Notes: generated by a model from the sequence alone, not told the origin. A stretch of DNA of 64,000 bases from Oscillatoria sp. CS-180 (GCF_028330965.1 NZ_JAQMUB010000031.1:1-64000); one strand, 5' to 3'; shown: positions 1 through 10,413, numbered from the stretch's first letter. Program-made: numbers and translations.

Positions 1-40
1 AGCGTGGTGAGACGGCAAAAAGTATTGAATGGTAATCACT

Positions 41-287
41 GGGGATTCCTCCAAGAATCATGTTGGGTTGGAATCCCCGAAGATTCAGTCGCCCTTAGAC
101 GAAGCGCTTCGGTGGGGCGACCTAAAATAGGCAAAGCCCGTACGACAGATTGTTCCTGTCTATGGGTTAGGCGCTGGTTTGTGTTACGACCACTTGCCAG
201 TGCCGCCGACCAAATGTTCGGGGAAGCAAGCTGCACGGATGCAGCTATGGTTGCCGATGATAATTCATTTGATCCTCCAGAGCAACC
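41..287. ncRNA. Candidate structured RNA or dyad-rich non-coding region
   Basis: No convincing gene lies in the first 340 bases. Instead there is a run of stem-loops: GGGGATTCC (41-49) with GGAATCCCC (70-78), extended by CCAA/TTGG; TCGCCC (89-94) with GGGCGA (115-120) around the inner dyad GAAGCGCTTC; GACAG (144-148) with CTGTC (156-160); GGCGCTGG (170-177) with CCAGTGCC (197-204, one G-T pair); and AGCTGC (229-234) with GCAGCT (241-246), or alternatively GGTTGC (249-254) with GCAACC (282-287). So many compact dyads suggest a folded RNA. I could not match it to tmRNA, RNase P RNA, SRP RNA or a known riboswitch; 6S RNA cannot be excluded. The strand is undetermined and the element may start left of the window. 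Confidence 0.35.
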
Positions 288-341
288 GTACTGTTCGACT
301 GAGCTTGTGGGCAAAGGCTAAATCCTATCCCTCATCACCAA

Positions 342-1406
342 CTACCGACACACGACAGATTCATCAATTTCACCTTCCATCAAGTCGTCAAGCTGATGGC
401 GCAGCAGATCATTGATCAGCGAACCGGGCTGGCGATCGTGGGGCCAAGCAAAGGCGTGACGAAACGCTGCGGCCTGACAGGCTTGAAGCTGCTCGAAGCT
501 GATGATGTCCTGCGTCAGCAAGCTTTCATACTCAAAGGGCAAGCGAACGTTGTGCAAGCCTGCGTTATCGGTGCAAATGGCAATATCAACCCCGGCCTCA
601 AAGCAGCGATCGAACACAGGTTTTAGCTCTTTGATTTCGTCTAAGGTGCCCGTCTTGATGTAAGTCGTGGGACACACTTCCAAACACTGGCCTCTAGCCG
701 CAATTTCCTTCAGCAAGTCGGGTCTTTGAAGTGGAATCTGAATGCCGTGTCCGATTCGCATCAAATAGGGCAGCAGCTCTGGATAGCAGCCGTCCTTAGT
801 TTCAAACAAATGGCCTGTGGTGCTCAGTCCTAAGCTTCTGGCACGGGAATACAGCGCCGCAAATTCGTCGAGGCGATCGCCATACTGTGCGTCTCCTCCA
901 GCAATATCTACAGCACAGACATAGTGACGATACTGACCAGCCAAGTCGACGATCGCCCGATTAACTTCATAGGGCAAGCGTGAATGCATACAGAGAATCT
1001 GGCGCGTGACCACAGGATACTCTGTTTGCTGGCTAGCCTGTCCCACCACCTCAATAATGTCTGCCATCTTGTCGATCCGTTCATGCTGAGGCAGATGCTC
1101 CGGCGTCCTTAAATAAGGGGTATAGCGAAGTTCAAGGTAAGCCAAATTCTCAAAAATATAGGCTCCACGAATGAGCCGATAGATAAAGTAAGGCAGTGCC
1201 TCGTGGGTTTGCACACTTTCAACTAAGGTGTGCAGTTCCAGATACTCCGCCAGTGTGTTACGGGGGCGGGTGTAAAAATCCTCGAATTCTAGATAACCTG
1301 CAAAGCGATCAGCGACATCAGGCCGATTACGCTGGAAATAACGCCACAAAATCCTAGGGACAACAGACCCACCTAAGTGACGGTGAAGCTCAGCATAAAG
1401 ACTCAT
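342..1406 (-). CDS. Adenosine deaminase-like amidohydrolase
   Basis: A 354-residue TIM-barrel amidohydrolase of the adenosine/AMP deaminase family, expected to deaminate adenosine or a related purine in salvage. Seen directly: an N-terminal zinc motif LHRHLGGS at residues 7-14, a central VCPTTY stretch, and the late metal-ligand region CTDNAGLH, where classical enzymes have TDDP. The start at 1406 (MSLYAEL) is chosen because AAGGGG lies just upstream on the minus strand; a longer frame to 1463 lacks family similarity in its first 19 residues. It is convergent with nothing and divergent from purA, a purine gene, which fits a salvage role. The substitution around the second Asp means the exact substrate is uncertain. 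Confidence 0.8.
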   Translation of the reverse strand: MSLYAELHRHLGGSVVPRILWRYFQRNRPDVADRFAGYLEFEDFYTRPRNTLAEYLELHTLVESVQTHEALPYFIYRLIRGAYIFENLAYLELRYTPYLRTPEHLPQHERIDKMADIIEVVGQASQQTEYPVVTRQILCMHSRLPYEVNRAIVDLAGQYRHYVCAVDIAGGDAQYGDRLDEFAALYSRARSLGLSTTGHLFETKDGCYPELLPYLMRIGHGIQIPLQRPDLLKEIAARGQCLEVCPTTYIKTGTLDEIKELKPVFDRCFEAGVDIAICTDNAGLHNVRLPFEYESLLTQDIISFEQLQACQAAAFRHAFAWPHDRQPGSLINDLLRHQLDDLMEGEIDESVVCR

Positions 1407-1621
1407 GAAAACCCCTTGGCGATGGAACGAACAGCCTCCAAGATATAAAGTTTTGCAAAACAACTCGGAAGTTATCTACTGTTCTACCGCAAAAAATGTC
1501 GAAAGAAGTATATGATGAAAAATTTTATTTTTCGTTCATTGTGCACCTAATAACAGCAATCACTCCGTTGAGGTAGAAGAGAAGCGTTGTGGAAGGTATC
1601 CCAAAGTTGTTTATTCAACGC

Positions 1622-1651
1622 TTGACAAGGTTACAAAAACCCGGAGATAAT
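1622..1651 (+). promoter_or_regulatory. Sigma-70-type promoter upstream of purA
   Basis: TTGACA (1622-1627) is followed after 18 bases by GATAAT (1646-1651). The -10 box ends about 32 bases before the purA start codon. Close match to consensus; no experimental support. Confidence 0.5.
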
Positions 1652-1665
1652 GGTCATTTGTGTGA

Positions 1666-3021
<1,356 letters not shown>

Positions 3022-3074
3022 TTGTTAGATTGTTTGTTTGCCCAATAGATCATTCTGAGTTGTAAGTAAGTCCT

Positions 3075-3692
3075 ATGGAACTGTCGATTGAATGCAGTAA
3101 GCGCCAAGATGGTGCCAACCCCAGAGCATTGCGCCGAGAGGGATTAGTCCCTGCTGTTTTGTACGGCCACGATGGTGCTAACTCTGTTTCCTTGCTTGTG
3201 AATGAGCGAGAAGCCCAGAAGCTAGTGAGACAGGCTTCGGTCAATAACTCGTTAATTACAGTCAAGGTTCCTGACATGCCTTGGAGCGGTCAGGCGCTAT
3301 TGCGCGAGGTCCAAACGCATCCCTGGAAAGGCAATCTCTATCATTTGAGTTTCTTTTCTATCGCCAGTCAGTCCAGTGTGCAAGTGGAGGTGCCCCTCCA
3401 CTTCACAGGAACTGCGAAAGGCGTTAGGGACGAAGGGGGTGTCCTCGACATTATCGTGTCTCAGCTAGGGATTCAATGTGCACCTGGTGCTATTCCAGAA
3501 ACTGTGGACGTTGATGTTTCTGACCTAGCAGTTGGAGACAACCTGCATATTAGTGACCTCAAGCTACCTAAAGGGGTAGAAGCGATTTCTGATACTGATA
3601 AAACAGTGGTGATGATAGCTGCTCCTAGAACGGTTGCTTCTGAAGAAGCTGAAGAAGCGGTTGTTGAAGTTATTCCAACGCTTGAGGCATAA
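3075..3692 (+). CDS. rplY: 50S ribosomal protein L25/general stress protein Ctc
   Basis: Binds 5S rRNA in the large subunit. At 205 residues it is the long, two-domain Ctc form: an N-terminal L25 domain (ELSIECSKRQDGANPRALRR, about residues 2-95) and a C-terminal TL5-type beta domain (about 95-190). The tail is rich in Glu and Ala (SEEAEEAVVE), common in Ctc proteins. It lies 53 bases after purA on the same strand, so read-through from the purA promoter is likely. Confidence 0.95.
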   Translation: MELSIECSKRQDGANPRALRREGLVPAVLYGHDGANSVSLLVNEREAQKLVRQASVNNSLITVKVPDMPWSGQALLREVQTHPWKGNLYHLSFFSIASQSSVQVEVPLHFTGTAKGVRDEGGVLDIIVSQLGIQCAPGAIPETVDVDVSDLAVGDNLHISDLKLPKGVEAISDTDKTVVMIAAPRTVASEEAEEAVVEVIPTLEA

Positions 3693-3767
3693 GTCGTCTT
3701 TCCCATAGGTCCTAATCGGGTTGCCTCTAGGAGTTGTCACATTCAAATAACGTCTCCCAAACACAAT

Positions 3768-3792
3768 AGGGGTGTGGTACTGCCGCACCCCT
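3768..3792 (+). terminator. Hairpin after rplY
   Basis: AGGGGTGTGG (3768-3777) pairs with CCGCACCCCT (3783-3792) with one G-T pair and a 5-base loop. It lies 76 bases beyond the rplY stop and before the next gene. There is no T-run after it, so it is a terminator or RNA-stabilising stem rather than a clear intrinsic terminator. Confidence 0.45.
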
Positions 3793-3834
3793 ATGATGTA
3801 TGAGTATTGCTCTAACCTTTAAAGAAAGTTTGCT

Positions 3835-5364
3835 ATGGCTGATGTCTCGCTTCCTCCTCTGATTCAACACATGCTTCAGCCGGAGTTTTATCCTCATCCG
3901 GTGATAGAACCTATCCGCCTCATGCAAACTCACGTTTCCTACGTCACGCTGACTGGAGATTATGCTTACAAGGTCAAAAAGCCGGTTGATTTTGGGTTTC
4001 TTGATTATTCAACCTTGGAACGACGCCAACATTTTTGTGAAGAAGAACTGAGACTCAATCAGCGAGCAGCGGCGTCCATCTATCTAGAGGTGTTGGCGAT
4101 CGCCCAGTCCGATAAAGGTTATAGCTTGGGCACCGAAGACACTGTGGTGGAATACACCATCAAAATGCGGCAGTTTCCCCAATCGGCCCTTCTAAGCCAA
4201 ATGTTTGAGCAGGGCGACCTGACAGAAGCGCTATTGCGACAGCTCGCTGAAGTCATCGCTCAGTTTCACCAAACGGCCAAAACCAACGACTATATTCGTG
4301 CTTTTGGCACCGTTGCAAACATTCGCCAGTCGATTGACGAAAACTACGAACAGACTGAAAGTTTCATTGGTGGACCCCAAACTCAACAGCAGTTTCAAGA
4401 AACTCAAGCCTATACCGACAGCTTTTTCAGTACCCAGCAGGAACTGCTACAGCAGCGCATTAACCAGGATAGAATTCGGGCCTGCCATGGCGATTCGCAC
4501 CTCAACAACATTTGCTATTGGCAAGATCAATTACTCCTGTTCGACTGCATTGAATTCAATGAGCCTTTTCGCTTTGTCGATGTCATGTTCGACATCGCCT
4601 ACATCATCATGGATTTAACCGTTGAAGGCCGCCAAGATTTGGCGGCCACGTTCCTTAGTCACTATGTGGAACACACGGGAGACTGGGAAGGACTCCAAGT
4701 ACTCCCACTTTATGTGAGTCGTCAATCCTACGTCAGGGCCAAGGTGACTTCTTTCCTATTAGGCGATCCGTCTATCGATGAGGCTGAAAAACAAAGGGCT
4801 TCTGCTAAAGCCGCTAAATATTACACACTGGCTTGGTCATACACGCAGCCTCGAACGGGCCGACTGCTCATTATGTCTGGGCTGTCAGGCTCTGGGAAAA
4901 GCACTGTTGCCCGTGAACTGAGTCGCAAACTGGGAGCAATTCACATTCGGTCAGATGCGGTTCGGAAGCATCTGGCTGGCATTCCACCTCAACAACGGGG
5001 TGACGATAGTCTTTACACCCCAGAAATGATGCAGAAAACTTACGAGCGTTTGATTCGCCTAGGAACCCTACTAGCCCAGCAGGGCTACACCGTCGTGTTG
5101 GATGCCAAATTTGACCGTGAGGCAATGCGCCGTTTGGCGATCGCTCAAGCACAGGAACAAGCGATCACTTTTCAGGTTGTTTTCTGCGACGCACCACCAG
5201 AGATTTTGAAACAGCGGGTTGAGCAGCGCGAAGGTGATATTGCCGATGCCACGGTGACCGTACTAGAAAAGCAGTCTATGGACCCCTTTACTGATGCAGA
5301 GCGCGAGTATGTTATCTCCCTGGATACGACTCAGTCCTTGTCCTCTCAATTGGGGACTATATAG
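3835..5364 (+). CDS. Aminoglycoside phosphotransferase-like/P-loop kinase fusion
   Basis: A 509-residue cytosolic protein made of two kinase-like modules. The first (about residues 20-320) has the APH/choline-kinase fold signature: catalytic loop HGDSHLNNI followed by FDCIEF and the DxxFD-type metal region. The second (about 340-505) starts with Walker A GLSGSGKST and resembles gluconate kinase-type small-molecule or nucleotide kinases, with HIRSDAVRK after it. This two-domain architecture is known as a family annotated AAA/aminoglycoside phosphotransferase; the substrate is unknown and antibiotic resistance should not be assumed. The ATG start at 3835 gives a full N terminus. It stands alone between the rplY hairpin and a small membrane protein gene. 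Confidence 0.85.
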   Translation: MADVSLPPLIQHMLQPEFYPHPVIEPIRLMQTHVSYVTLTGDYAYKVKKPVDFGFLDYSTLERRQHFCEEELRLNQRAAASIYLEVLAIAQSDKGYSLGTEDTVVEYTIKMRQFPQSALLSQMFEQGDLTEALLRQLAEVIAQFHQTAKTNDYIRAFGTVANIRQSIDENYEQTESFIGGPQTQQQFQETQAYTDSFFSTQQELLQQRINQDRIRACHGDSHLNNICYWQDQLLLFDCIEFNEPFRFVDVMFDIAYIIMDLTVEGRQDLAATFLSHYVEHTGDWEGLQVLPLYVSRQSYVRAKVTSFLLGDPSIDEAEKQRASAKAAKYYTLAWSYTQPRTGRLLIMSGLSGSGKSTVARELSRKLGAIHIRSDAVRKHLAGIPPQQRGDDSLYTPEMMQKTYERLIRLGTLLAQQGYTVVLDAKFDREAMRRLAIAQAQEQAITFQVVFCDAPPEILKQRVEQREGDIADATVTVLEKQSMDPFTDAEREYVISLDTTQSLSSQLGTI

Positions 5365-5478
5365 AGGCGTAGTGCTGAGTTGTTGGCCTCCGCTGTGTGC
5401 GTTACCCTTGGCACAGATTAAAATTGCTTGGATAACAAGGTTTTTGAAACTTTGGAGAGGTCATTCCTCCTATAAGCT

Positions 5479-5781
5479 GTGACTGATAAGATCTTTCCCA
5501 TTGCCCTACGGCTGTGGCTGCTGTTTCTACTAACGTTCTTGGTACTGGGATATACCATTCCAACTAGTATTATTCTGGGGGCGATCGGCGGTTTTGCTGG
5601 AGGAACGGTCTCTGCTTGGTGGCAAACTCCTGGCGGTGAGCCTAAGGAAGAAGAATTGGAGCCTACCGCATTGGACAAACTTGCAGACAGATTACGGACG
5701 CCTCAGGTACGCACCCGTTTGCCTTTTTTGAAATTGTTCACGCGCCGCGATCGCCGTCACCCTGGGTCTCGTCGCCTGTAG
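5479..5781 (+). CDS. Small conserved membrane protein
   Basis: A 100-residue protein starting at GTG. Residues 8-30 (LRLWLLFLLTFLVLGYTIP) and 31-50 (a Gly-rich segment ending AWW) form two membrane-spanning stretches, followed by a Pro/Glu-rich linker and a strongly basic tail (FTRRDRRHPGSRR) that should stay in the cytoplasm. It lies 14 bases ahead of a GNAT gene on the same strand, so the two are probably co-transcribed. I do not recognise a function. Confidence 0.7.
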   Translation: MTDKIFPIALRLWLLFLLTFLVLGYTIPTSIILGAIGGFAGGTVSAWWQTPGGEPKEEELEPTALDKLADRLRTPQVRTRLPFLKLFTRRDRRHPGSRRL

Positions 5782-5794
5782 TTGACCCTAATTC

Positions 5795-6292
5795 ATGACC
5801 TTCAAAATTCGCGATATTCAGGCGCAAGACAATACGAGGATGGCCGAAATCATTCGGCAAGTACTAACTGAATTTGGTGCCAACCGTCCCGGCTTTGCGT
5901 GGACCGATCCTGAAATTGATACCCTATTTCAGGCTTATGGAAAACCGGGTTCTGTCTACTTAATTGCAACGGTCGACGATGCCGTTGTCGGTGGTGGAGG
6001 CATCGCTGCGTTTCCGTGCGAGTATCCCCAAATATGTGAACTGCAAAAGATGTATGTTCTACCAGAGTTTCGAGGACGGGGTATTGGCACCTACCTGCTT
6101 AAGCAACTCCTCAAAGTCGCTCAAGATCAACACTATCAGGGCTGCTACCTAGAGACATTTGGACCGATGCAGGGAGCTATCCGACTCTACGAGACGTTAG
6201 GATTTACCCGCCTATCCCAACCTTTGGGCAATTCAGGTCACTGCGCCTGTGACAGGCCCTATCTGCTTTGGTTTAACCCGCCGAGGGCTTAG
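5795..6292 (+). CDS. GNAT-family N-acetyltransferase
   Basis: A 165-residue acetyl-CoA-dependent acyltransferase. The acetyl-CoA pyrophosphate-binding motif A is seen as VLPEFRGRGIGTYLL (about residues 88-102), preceded by the ELQKMYV beta strand and followed by the typical AIRLYETLGF motif B. Acceptor substrate unknown; the architecture fits small-molecule or amino-acid acetylation rather than ribosomal proteins. Start ATG at 5795, 14 bases after the small membrane protein gene. Confidence 0.9.
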   Translation: MTFKIRDIQAQDNTRMAEIIRQVLTEFGANRPGFAWTDPEIDTLFQAYGKPGSVYLIATVDDAVVGGGGIAAFPCEYPQICELQKMYVLPEFRGRGIGTYLLKQLLKVAQDQHYQGCYLETFGPMQGAIRLYETLGFTRLSQPLGNSGHCACDRPYLLWFNPPRA

Positions 6293-6331
6293 GCAAAAGG
6301 ATGAAGGCAAAACGAAACCTTTAACGTCTCA

Positions 6332-7495
6332 CTAAAGTTTTTTCTCGGTTGATTCAGAACTTTCAACAAAGGCTGTTTTAGCACCAGGGTTAGGATATTC
6401 GCCTTCTACATGGGTGTATACGCCATAGCTAGCGAGTCCAAACAGCATCAAACCCATAATGGCTCCACTACTTAAGCAGAGCTTTCTGACCGCTTGAGAA
6501 GCTCGGGCCGCGATGGGATAATCACCACGTCGATAAGCAGGTTTGACTTGAGCTGCTAAAACCAATGCGACTACGCCAAACGGAGGAAAGAGTAGAAGCG
6601 TTGTGGCAAATGCATCGCGCCAGCGAGACGGTGGACAAGGAGCCTTATCGTAAATGCCGTAGGTTTGGTCCCATTCCGACAATGAAGATTCACCCGCTTT
6701 AGCAACTAGACGAAATCGTCTTACTTCCGGGATTTGTAGTTCTACAAGGCGATCGCGCAGCGTATTAGGTAGTTTGAAGTAGTTAATGGGTGTACCGACT
6801 GGACGATGAAGCGTTAAAACAAGCAGCGTGCCCTGTTGTTCAGCCGTTAACCAAAAACCATCTGGCAGCAGGTCAGCAAACTGGTCTTGCAGAAAAACGT
6901 TTTCGGTTTTCTCCTGCGTTTTTGCCAATAAATGGTGAGCTTCATCAAGTCGCAAGTCGTTACACAATGCAAGTTCCCAATCTTTTACAGCTCCAATGGA
7001 ATCGCCTAATTCCTGCTTAACCTTGCCCCTGTGAAGATAGGCTTCTGCTAGCAGTGGATTTTTATCAATAGCGACGTCAAAATCAGCTAATGCTGCTTCA
7101 TATTGCTTCTTTTGAGCAAAAATAAGACCCCGATTGTAGCGCACGTCGGCCTCACCGGGCTGCAAGCTAAGCGCCATTGCCCAATCTTCCAATGCGCCAT
7201 CCTCATCATCCATTTGATAGCGTACTAAGCCACGATGTCCATAGGCTCGTGCATCTTGAGGATCCAACGCGATCGCCTGATTAAAGTCAGCTAATGCTTC
7301 TGCGAAAGCATCCTGCTGGAAGTAAGCGACGCCACGCTTGAGATGAACCTCTTGGGGTTGGGGATGAAACGCTAGCGCTCGTGTTAACGTTTCGATAGCT
7401 CCATTTAAGTTGCCCTTCTGTATCAAACTTAGCCCGTGTCTCAGCAAATATTTGCCCTGCTGTTGCTGCACCCAAGATTGCAGTGATCGTGTCAT
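6332..7495 (-). CDS. TPR protein with C-terminal CD225/dispanin-like membrane domain
   Basis: A 387-residue protein with about four to five tetratricopeptide repeats in residues 15-170 (for example AIALDPQDARAYGHRGLVRY and VRYNRGLIFAQKKQYEAAL), a linker domain, then two membrane helices near the C terminus. The segment FPPFGVVALVLAAQV, then RRGDYPIAARAS, then a second helix is the pattern of CD225/dispanin domains. The start at 7495 is chosen because GAGG lies 8 bases upstream on the minus strand; frames extending to 7522 or 7585 have no such site. Likely a membrane-tethered scaffold; no specific role is visible. Confidence 0.75.
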   Translation of the reverse strand: MTRSLQSWVQQQQGKYLLRHGLSLIQKGNLNGAIETLTRALAFHPQPQEVHLKRGVAYFQQDAFAEALADFNQAIALDPQDARAYGHRGLVRYQMDDEDGALEDWAMALSLQPGEADVRYNRGLIFAQKKQYEAALADFDVAIDKNPLLAEAYLHRGKVKQELGDSIGAVKDWELALCNDLRLDEAHHLLAKTQEKTENVFLQDQFADLLPDGFWLTAEQQGTLLVLTLHRPVGTPINYFKLPNTLRDRLVELQIPEVRRFRLVAKAGESSLSEWDQTYGIYDKAPCPPSRWRDAFATTLLLFPPFGVVALVLAAQVKPAYRRGDYPIAARASQAVRKLCLSSGAIMGLMLFGLASYGVYTHVEGEYPNPGAKTAFVESSESTEKKL

Positions 7496-7748
7496 CGCTC
7501 TTGCCTCGTTGGACAATTCCATAATGCCCACTACCAAGCTTGACAAACTGATTCCGCAATAACAATACTGTTTCTTGAAAAGCAATAGTTTCTGCTCCTC
7601 TAAAGGAACAAAATATACCTTGAGACAGGTCTTAACGCTGCCAATGCAGCCCTATCTTTCGTTTCCTTGCGGCCTTGCAACAATGCTGATTGGCAATATT
7701 TCTTGCCCGCGTCATAACAGAAGCTGAAGAATTAGCGTCATAGATGCC

Positions 7749-8240
7749 ATGAATGAGAAAGCAACTGCATTAGCCACTTTTGGAGCAGGCTGTTTTTGGG
7801 GCACCGAGGCTGCTTTTCGTCGGTTATCAGGCGTTGTTGAAACCTCTGTCGGATACATGGGTGGCCATTTCGAAAATCCTTGCTATCTAGATGTGCTTTC
7901 TCGAATTACGGGTCATGCAGAGGTTGCCCAAGTGTGCTTTGTGCCAGAAGAAATCAGCTATCAAACCCTGCTTGACGTGTTCTGGACAATCCATGATCCC
8001 ACTAGCTTGAATCGTCAGGGTGCAGACCGGGGGGACCAATATCGCTCCGTTATTTTCTATCACTCATCAGAGCAGCAGACGATCGCTCAGCGCTCCAAAA
8101 CCGAACTAGACAGATCGGGGAGGTACGACAAAGCGATCGCAACTCAAATTGAGCCCGCAAGTCCTTATTGGCTAGCGTCCGAGGAGCATCAGCAGTATTT
8201 TGAAAAACAGGCCCTCAAGCAAGCAGCCTCTCCCCATTAA
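7749..8240 (+). CDS. msrA: Peptide methionine-S-sulfoxide reductase
   Basis: Reduces the S-epimer of methionine sulfoxide in oxidised proteins. The catalytic GCFWG motif is at residues 14-18, with Cys15 the nucleophile, followed by GYMGG, GHAEV and the DPTSLNRQGADRGDQYRS core of the family. Length (163 residues) is normal. The short C-terminal tail contains no further cysteine, so recycling may depend directly on thioredoxin through a sulfenic intermediate. Start ATG at 7749. Confidence 0.95.
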   Translation: MNEKATALATFGAGCFWGTEAAFRRLSGVVETSVGYMGGHFENPCYLDVLSRITGHAEVAQVCFVPEEISYQTLLDVFWTIHDPTSLNRQGADRGDQYRSVIFYHSSEQQTIAQRSKTELDRSGRYDKAIATQIEPASPYWLASEEHQQYFEKQALKQAASPH

Positions 8241-8265
8241 ATTTGGGACACTCTTTTGCTGTCCC

Positions 8266-8808
8266 CTATTCCTTCTCACCAGCCGGTACAAACCGCTTCC
8301 GCAGCGAGCTGGCCCGCCGCTTAGCCGTTTCATTCTCAGGCTCGTGGTTAAGCGCTGTCTCATAAGATTCAAGGGCCTGAGCAGTCAGTTGTTTACGCTC
8401 ATAGCTATGGCCCAAATTATTCCAGGCCGTCACGTAGCCCGGTGCGATGTCTAGCGCCTCTTTATATTGGCGAATCGCCAGGTCGTATTGCTCTTGGGCA
8501 AAATATGAAAATCCCAGCGCATTGTAGATGAGAGCTGCCTTATCGGAATCTTCTTCTTCCAACAGCTTGAGTGCCTGCTTAAGATGAAGCACTGCTTGAG
8601 AGTAAAGCTTTTTGTCCAACATTAAACTACCCAACTCGTAATATTCCTGGGCAGTTCCCGTTTCTTGACTCAACTTATTCTGCAGGCGATTAAGGTTGCC
8701 CTCAACCCGTCGAGTCTTAAAGACCTGACGAATGACCAACACCGTAGCGACACTTAGCAGGACGACGAGCGTCACTAGATAGATCAACAGCAGATTGGTA
8801 TCTTCCAT
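8266..8808 (-). CDS. Membrane-anchored TPR protein, Ycf37/Pyg7-like
   Basis: A 180-residue protein with one N-terminal membrane helix (LLLIYLVTLVVLLSVATVLV, residues 6-25) and three TPRs from about residue 54 to 170 (AQEYYELGSLMLDKKLYSQA, ALIYNALGFSYFAQEQYDLA, VTAWNNLGHSYERKQLTAQA). One helix plus three TPRs in about 175 residues matches the photosystem I assembly factor Ycf37 of cyanobacteria and algae. That identity is inferred from architecture; other short membrane TPR proteins cannot be excluded. It is convergent with msrA, with only 25 bases between the stops. Confidence 0.75.
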   Translation of the reverse strand: MEDTNLLLIYLVTLVVLLSVATVLVIRQVFKTRRVEGNLNRLQNKLSQETGTAQEYYELGSLMLDKKLYSQAVLHLKQALKLLEEEDSDKAALIYNALGFSYFAQEQYDLAIRQYKEALDIAPGYVTAWNNLGHSYERKQLTAQALESYETALNHEPENETAKRRASSLRKRFVPAGEKE

Positions 8809-8939
8809 ATCACCGCTTTCAAAAACTCAGCTTTAACGTTTAGTTCTATATGGACTATCCTGACACGTCGGCATCCATCCTCATTCAGCCGTCCTTCCTC
8901 ACCCTATCACTGTCATACCTCTGCACTTGTACATTTTCT

Positions 8940-9710
8940 CTAAGGTAATCCCCAATAAGTCGCTCGCTCTTCTAACCAACCCTCTTCGTGCCACTGCTCT
9001 AAGGTCATGTTGATGAACCGTCGGAGTTCCCCATACTGGTTCCCTTTGGGCAGAGTGATGGCAAGCGGCTCAGCGGTCAGGATGCTGGGCAGCAATCTGT
9101 ATTCTGGATACTCTTGAACCCAGCCTGCGAGAACAGTGACATCCCCTGCGATCGCGCTTACCTGCCCTGCTTCAGCCGCTTCATAGGCCGCTTTATAGGA
9201 AGGAAAGCCAACCAAGTCAGCCAGCGGCAGGGTGTAATCAACATGGGTTACCGCATCGGATCCTTCAATTAAGGCGATCGTTTCCTGCCTCAGATCTGTA
9301 ATGTCTTGAATGTCAGGGGACGGGGTGACAAATGCCGTGCCGTCAAGATAGTAAGGCGTGCTGAAAGTGACAATACGCTGTCGCATGGCAGTAATCGAGA
9401 TGCCTGCGATCGCAATATCCGCTTCGTCGTTCAGCACAGCAGGAATGCGGTCCTGATTAGAAACTGGATAGAACTGCACGGCTGAGGCGTCATCAAACAG
9501 GGTTTCAGCAAGCCTTGAGGCAATATCAATTTCAAAGCCAACCAAATCACCGTCCTCATCAATGAAACCTAAAGGACGCCAGTTATCCTTTACTGCTACA
9601 ACCAGATAGCCTCGCTCTTGAATAGTTTCTAAGTCAGCAGAAACAACAACTGGGGACGCAACTAAATGCATCCCCAGTAAAACGCCGCAGCCAAGTAATG
9701 AAAAACGCAT
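8940..9710 (-). CDS. Periplasmic solute-binding protein, family 3 (amino-acid type)
   Basis: A 256-residue secreted protein. Residues 1-25 form a Sec signal peptide ending near VVVSA-D. The mature protein has the bacterial family 3 extracellular-binding pattern: GYLVVAVKDNWRPLGFIDEDG, then FEIDIASRLAETLF, then DIAIAGISITAMRQRIVTFSTPYY. Ligands are usually amino acids or organic acids. No ABC permease or ATPase gene lies next to it, so it either serves a transporter encoded elsewhere or acts as a stand-alone sensor. It follows rplT on the same strand after 30 bases, a chance or weak operon link. Confidence 0.87.
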   Translation of the reverse strand: MRFSLLGCGVLLGMHLVASPVVVSADLETIQERGYLVVAVKDNWRPLGFIDEDGDLVGFEIDIASRLAETLFDDASAVQFYPVSNQDRIPAVLNDEADIAIAGISITAMRQRIVTFSTPYYLDGTAFVTPSPDIQDITDLRQETIALIEGSDAVTHVDYTLPLADLVGFPSYKAAYEAAEAGQVSAIAGDVTVLAGWVQEYPEYRLLPSILTAEPLAITLPKGNQYGELRRFINMTLEQWHEEGWLEERATYWGLP

Positions 9711-9740
9711 GTGGTTTGCTGGCAGGTCAACCCCAAAAGT

Positions 9741-10091
9741 TTATGCCTTACTGGCAATTTCGACCACTTTGCTAAATCCTTCTGGATCGAGGACGGCCAT
9801 CTGAGCCAGCATCTTACGGTTGATCTCAACGTTTGCCTTTTTCAGCTGACCAATCAGCTGACTGTAGCTCATGCCCTGCTGACGAGCAGCAGCGTTGATA
9901 CGAGTAATCCATAACCGTCGAAAATCGCGTTTACGACGACGGCGATCGCGATAGGCATATCGCAATGCCTTCATAACCTGCTGATTAGCTGTCCGAAAAA
10001 GCTTCGAATGAGACCCTCGGAAGCCCTTCGCCAGCTTTAAGACCTTTTTGCGGCGCTTGCGGGCGACATTACCGCGCTTAACCCGTGCCAT
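9741..10091 (-). CDS. rplT: 50S ribosomal protein L20
   Basis: A 116-residue basic protein that binds 23S rRNA early in assembly. The N terminus [19 protein letters not shown] and the [10 protein letters not shown] and LDPEGF motifs are diagnostic. It forms a two-gene operon with rpmI, 89 bases upstream; infC, the usual third partner in many bacteria, is absent here. Confidence 0.98.
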   Translation of the reverse strand: MARVKRGNVARKRRKKVLKLAKGFRGSHSKLFRTANQQVMKALRYAYRDRRRRKRDFRRLWITRINAAARQQGMSYSQLIGQLKKANVEINRKMLAQMAVLDPEGFSKVVEIASKA

Positions 10092-10180
10092 TGTTGTTTA
10101 ACCTTTGTAATTACTACTTTACGCTGTGTCCAAATGTCGTGGAGAACGCCAGACTAGGCGCCAATTCTCCTGCTAAGCCT

Positions 10181-10378
10181 CTAGGAATAAGGAAGCATCA
10201 GCTCAACATTGGGAGCATCGACCTCAGCGACAACCACTTTCTGGCCCAAACGAACTTTACGTTTGGTCTTCTTCTTCTCTAGCAGGTGATTTCGGAAAGC
10301 TTTACGGCGCATAAACTTGCCACTACCAGTGCGCTTGAAGCGTTTAGCAGCCGCTCGACGGGTTTTTAGCTTCGGCAT
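10181..10378 (-). CDS. rpmI: 50S ribosomal protein L35
   Basis: A 65-residue protein with the family signature [20 protein letters not shown] at its N terminus and a basic middle (KKTKRKVR). First gene of the rpmI-rplT operon. A probable promoter lies 36-63 bases upstream. Confidence 0.98.
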   Translation of the reverse strand: MPKLKTRRAAAKRFKRTGSGKFMRRKAFRNHLLEKKKTKRKVRLGQKVVVAEVDAPNVELMLPYS

Positions 10379-10413
10379 AACGACGTTTTCTTGTTTTCGA
10401 CACAGTCTTGTAT

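Noticed and set aside
4-321. A 105-codon frame at the left edge
   Set aside because: No recognisable similarity or ribosome site, and it crosses several strong hairpins better explained as RNA structure.
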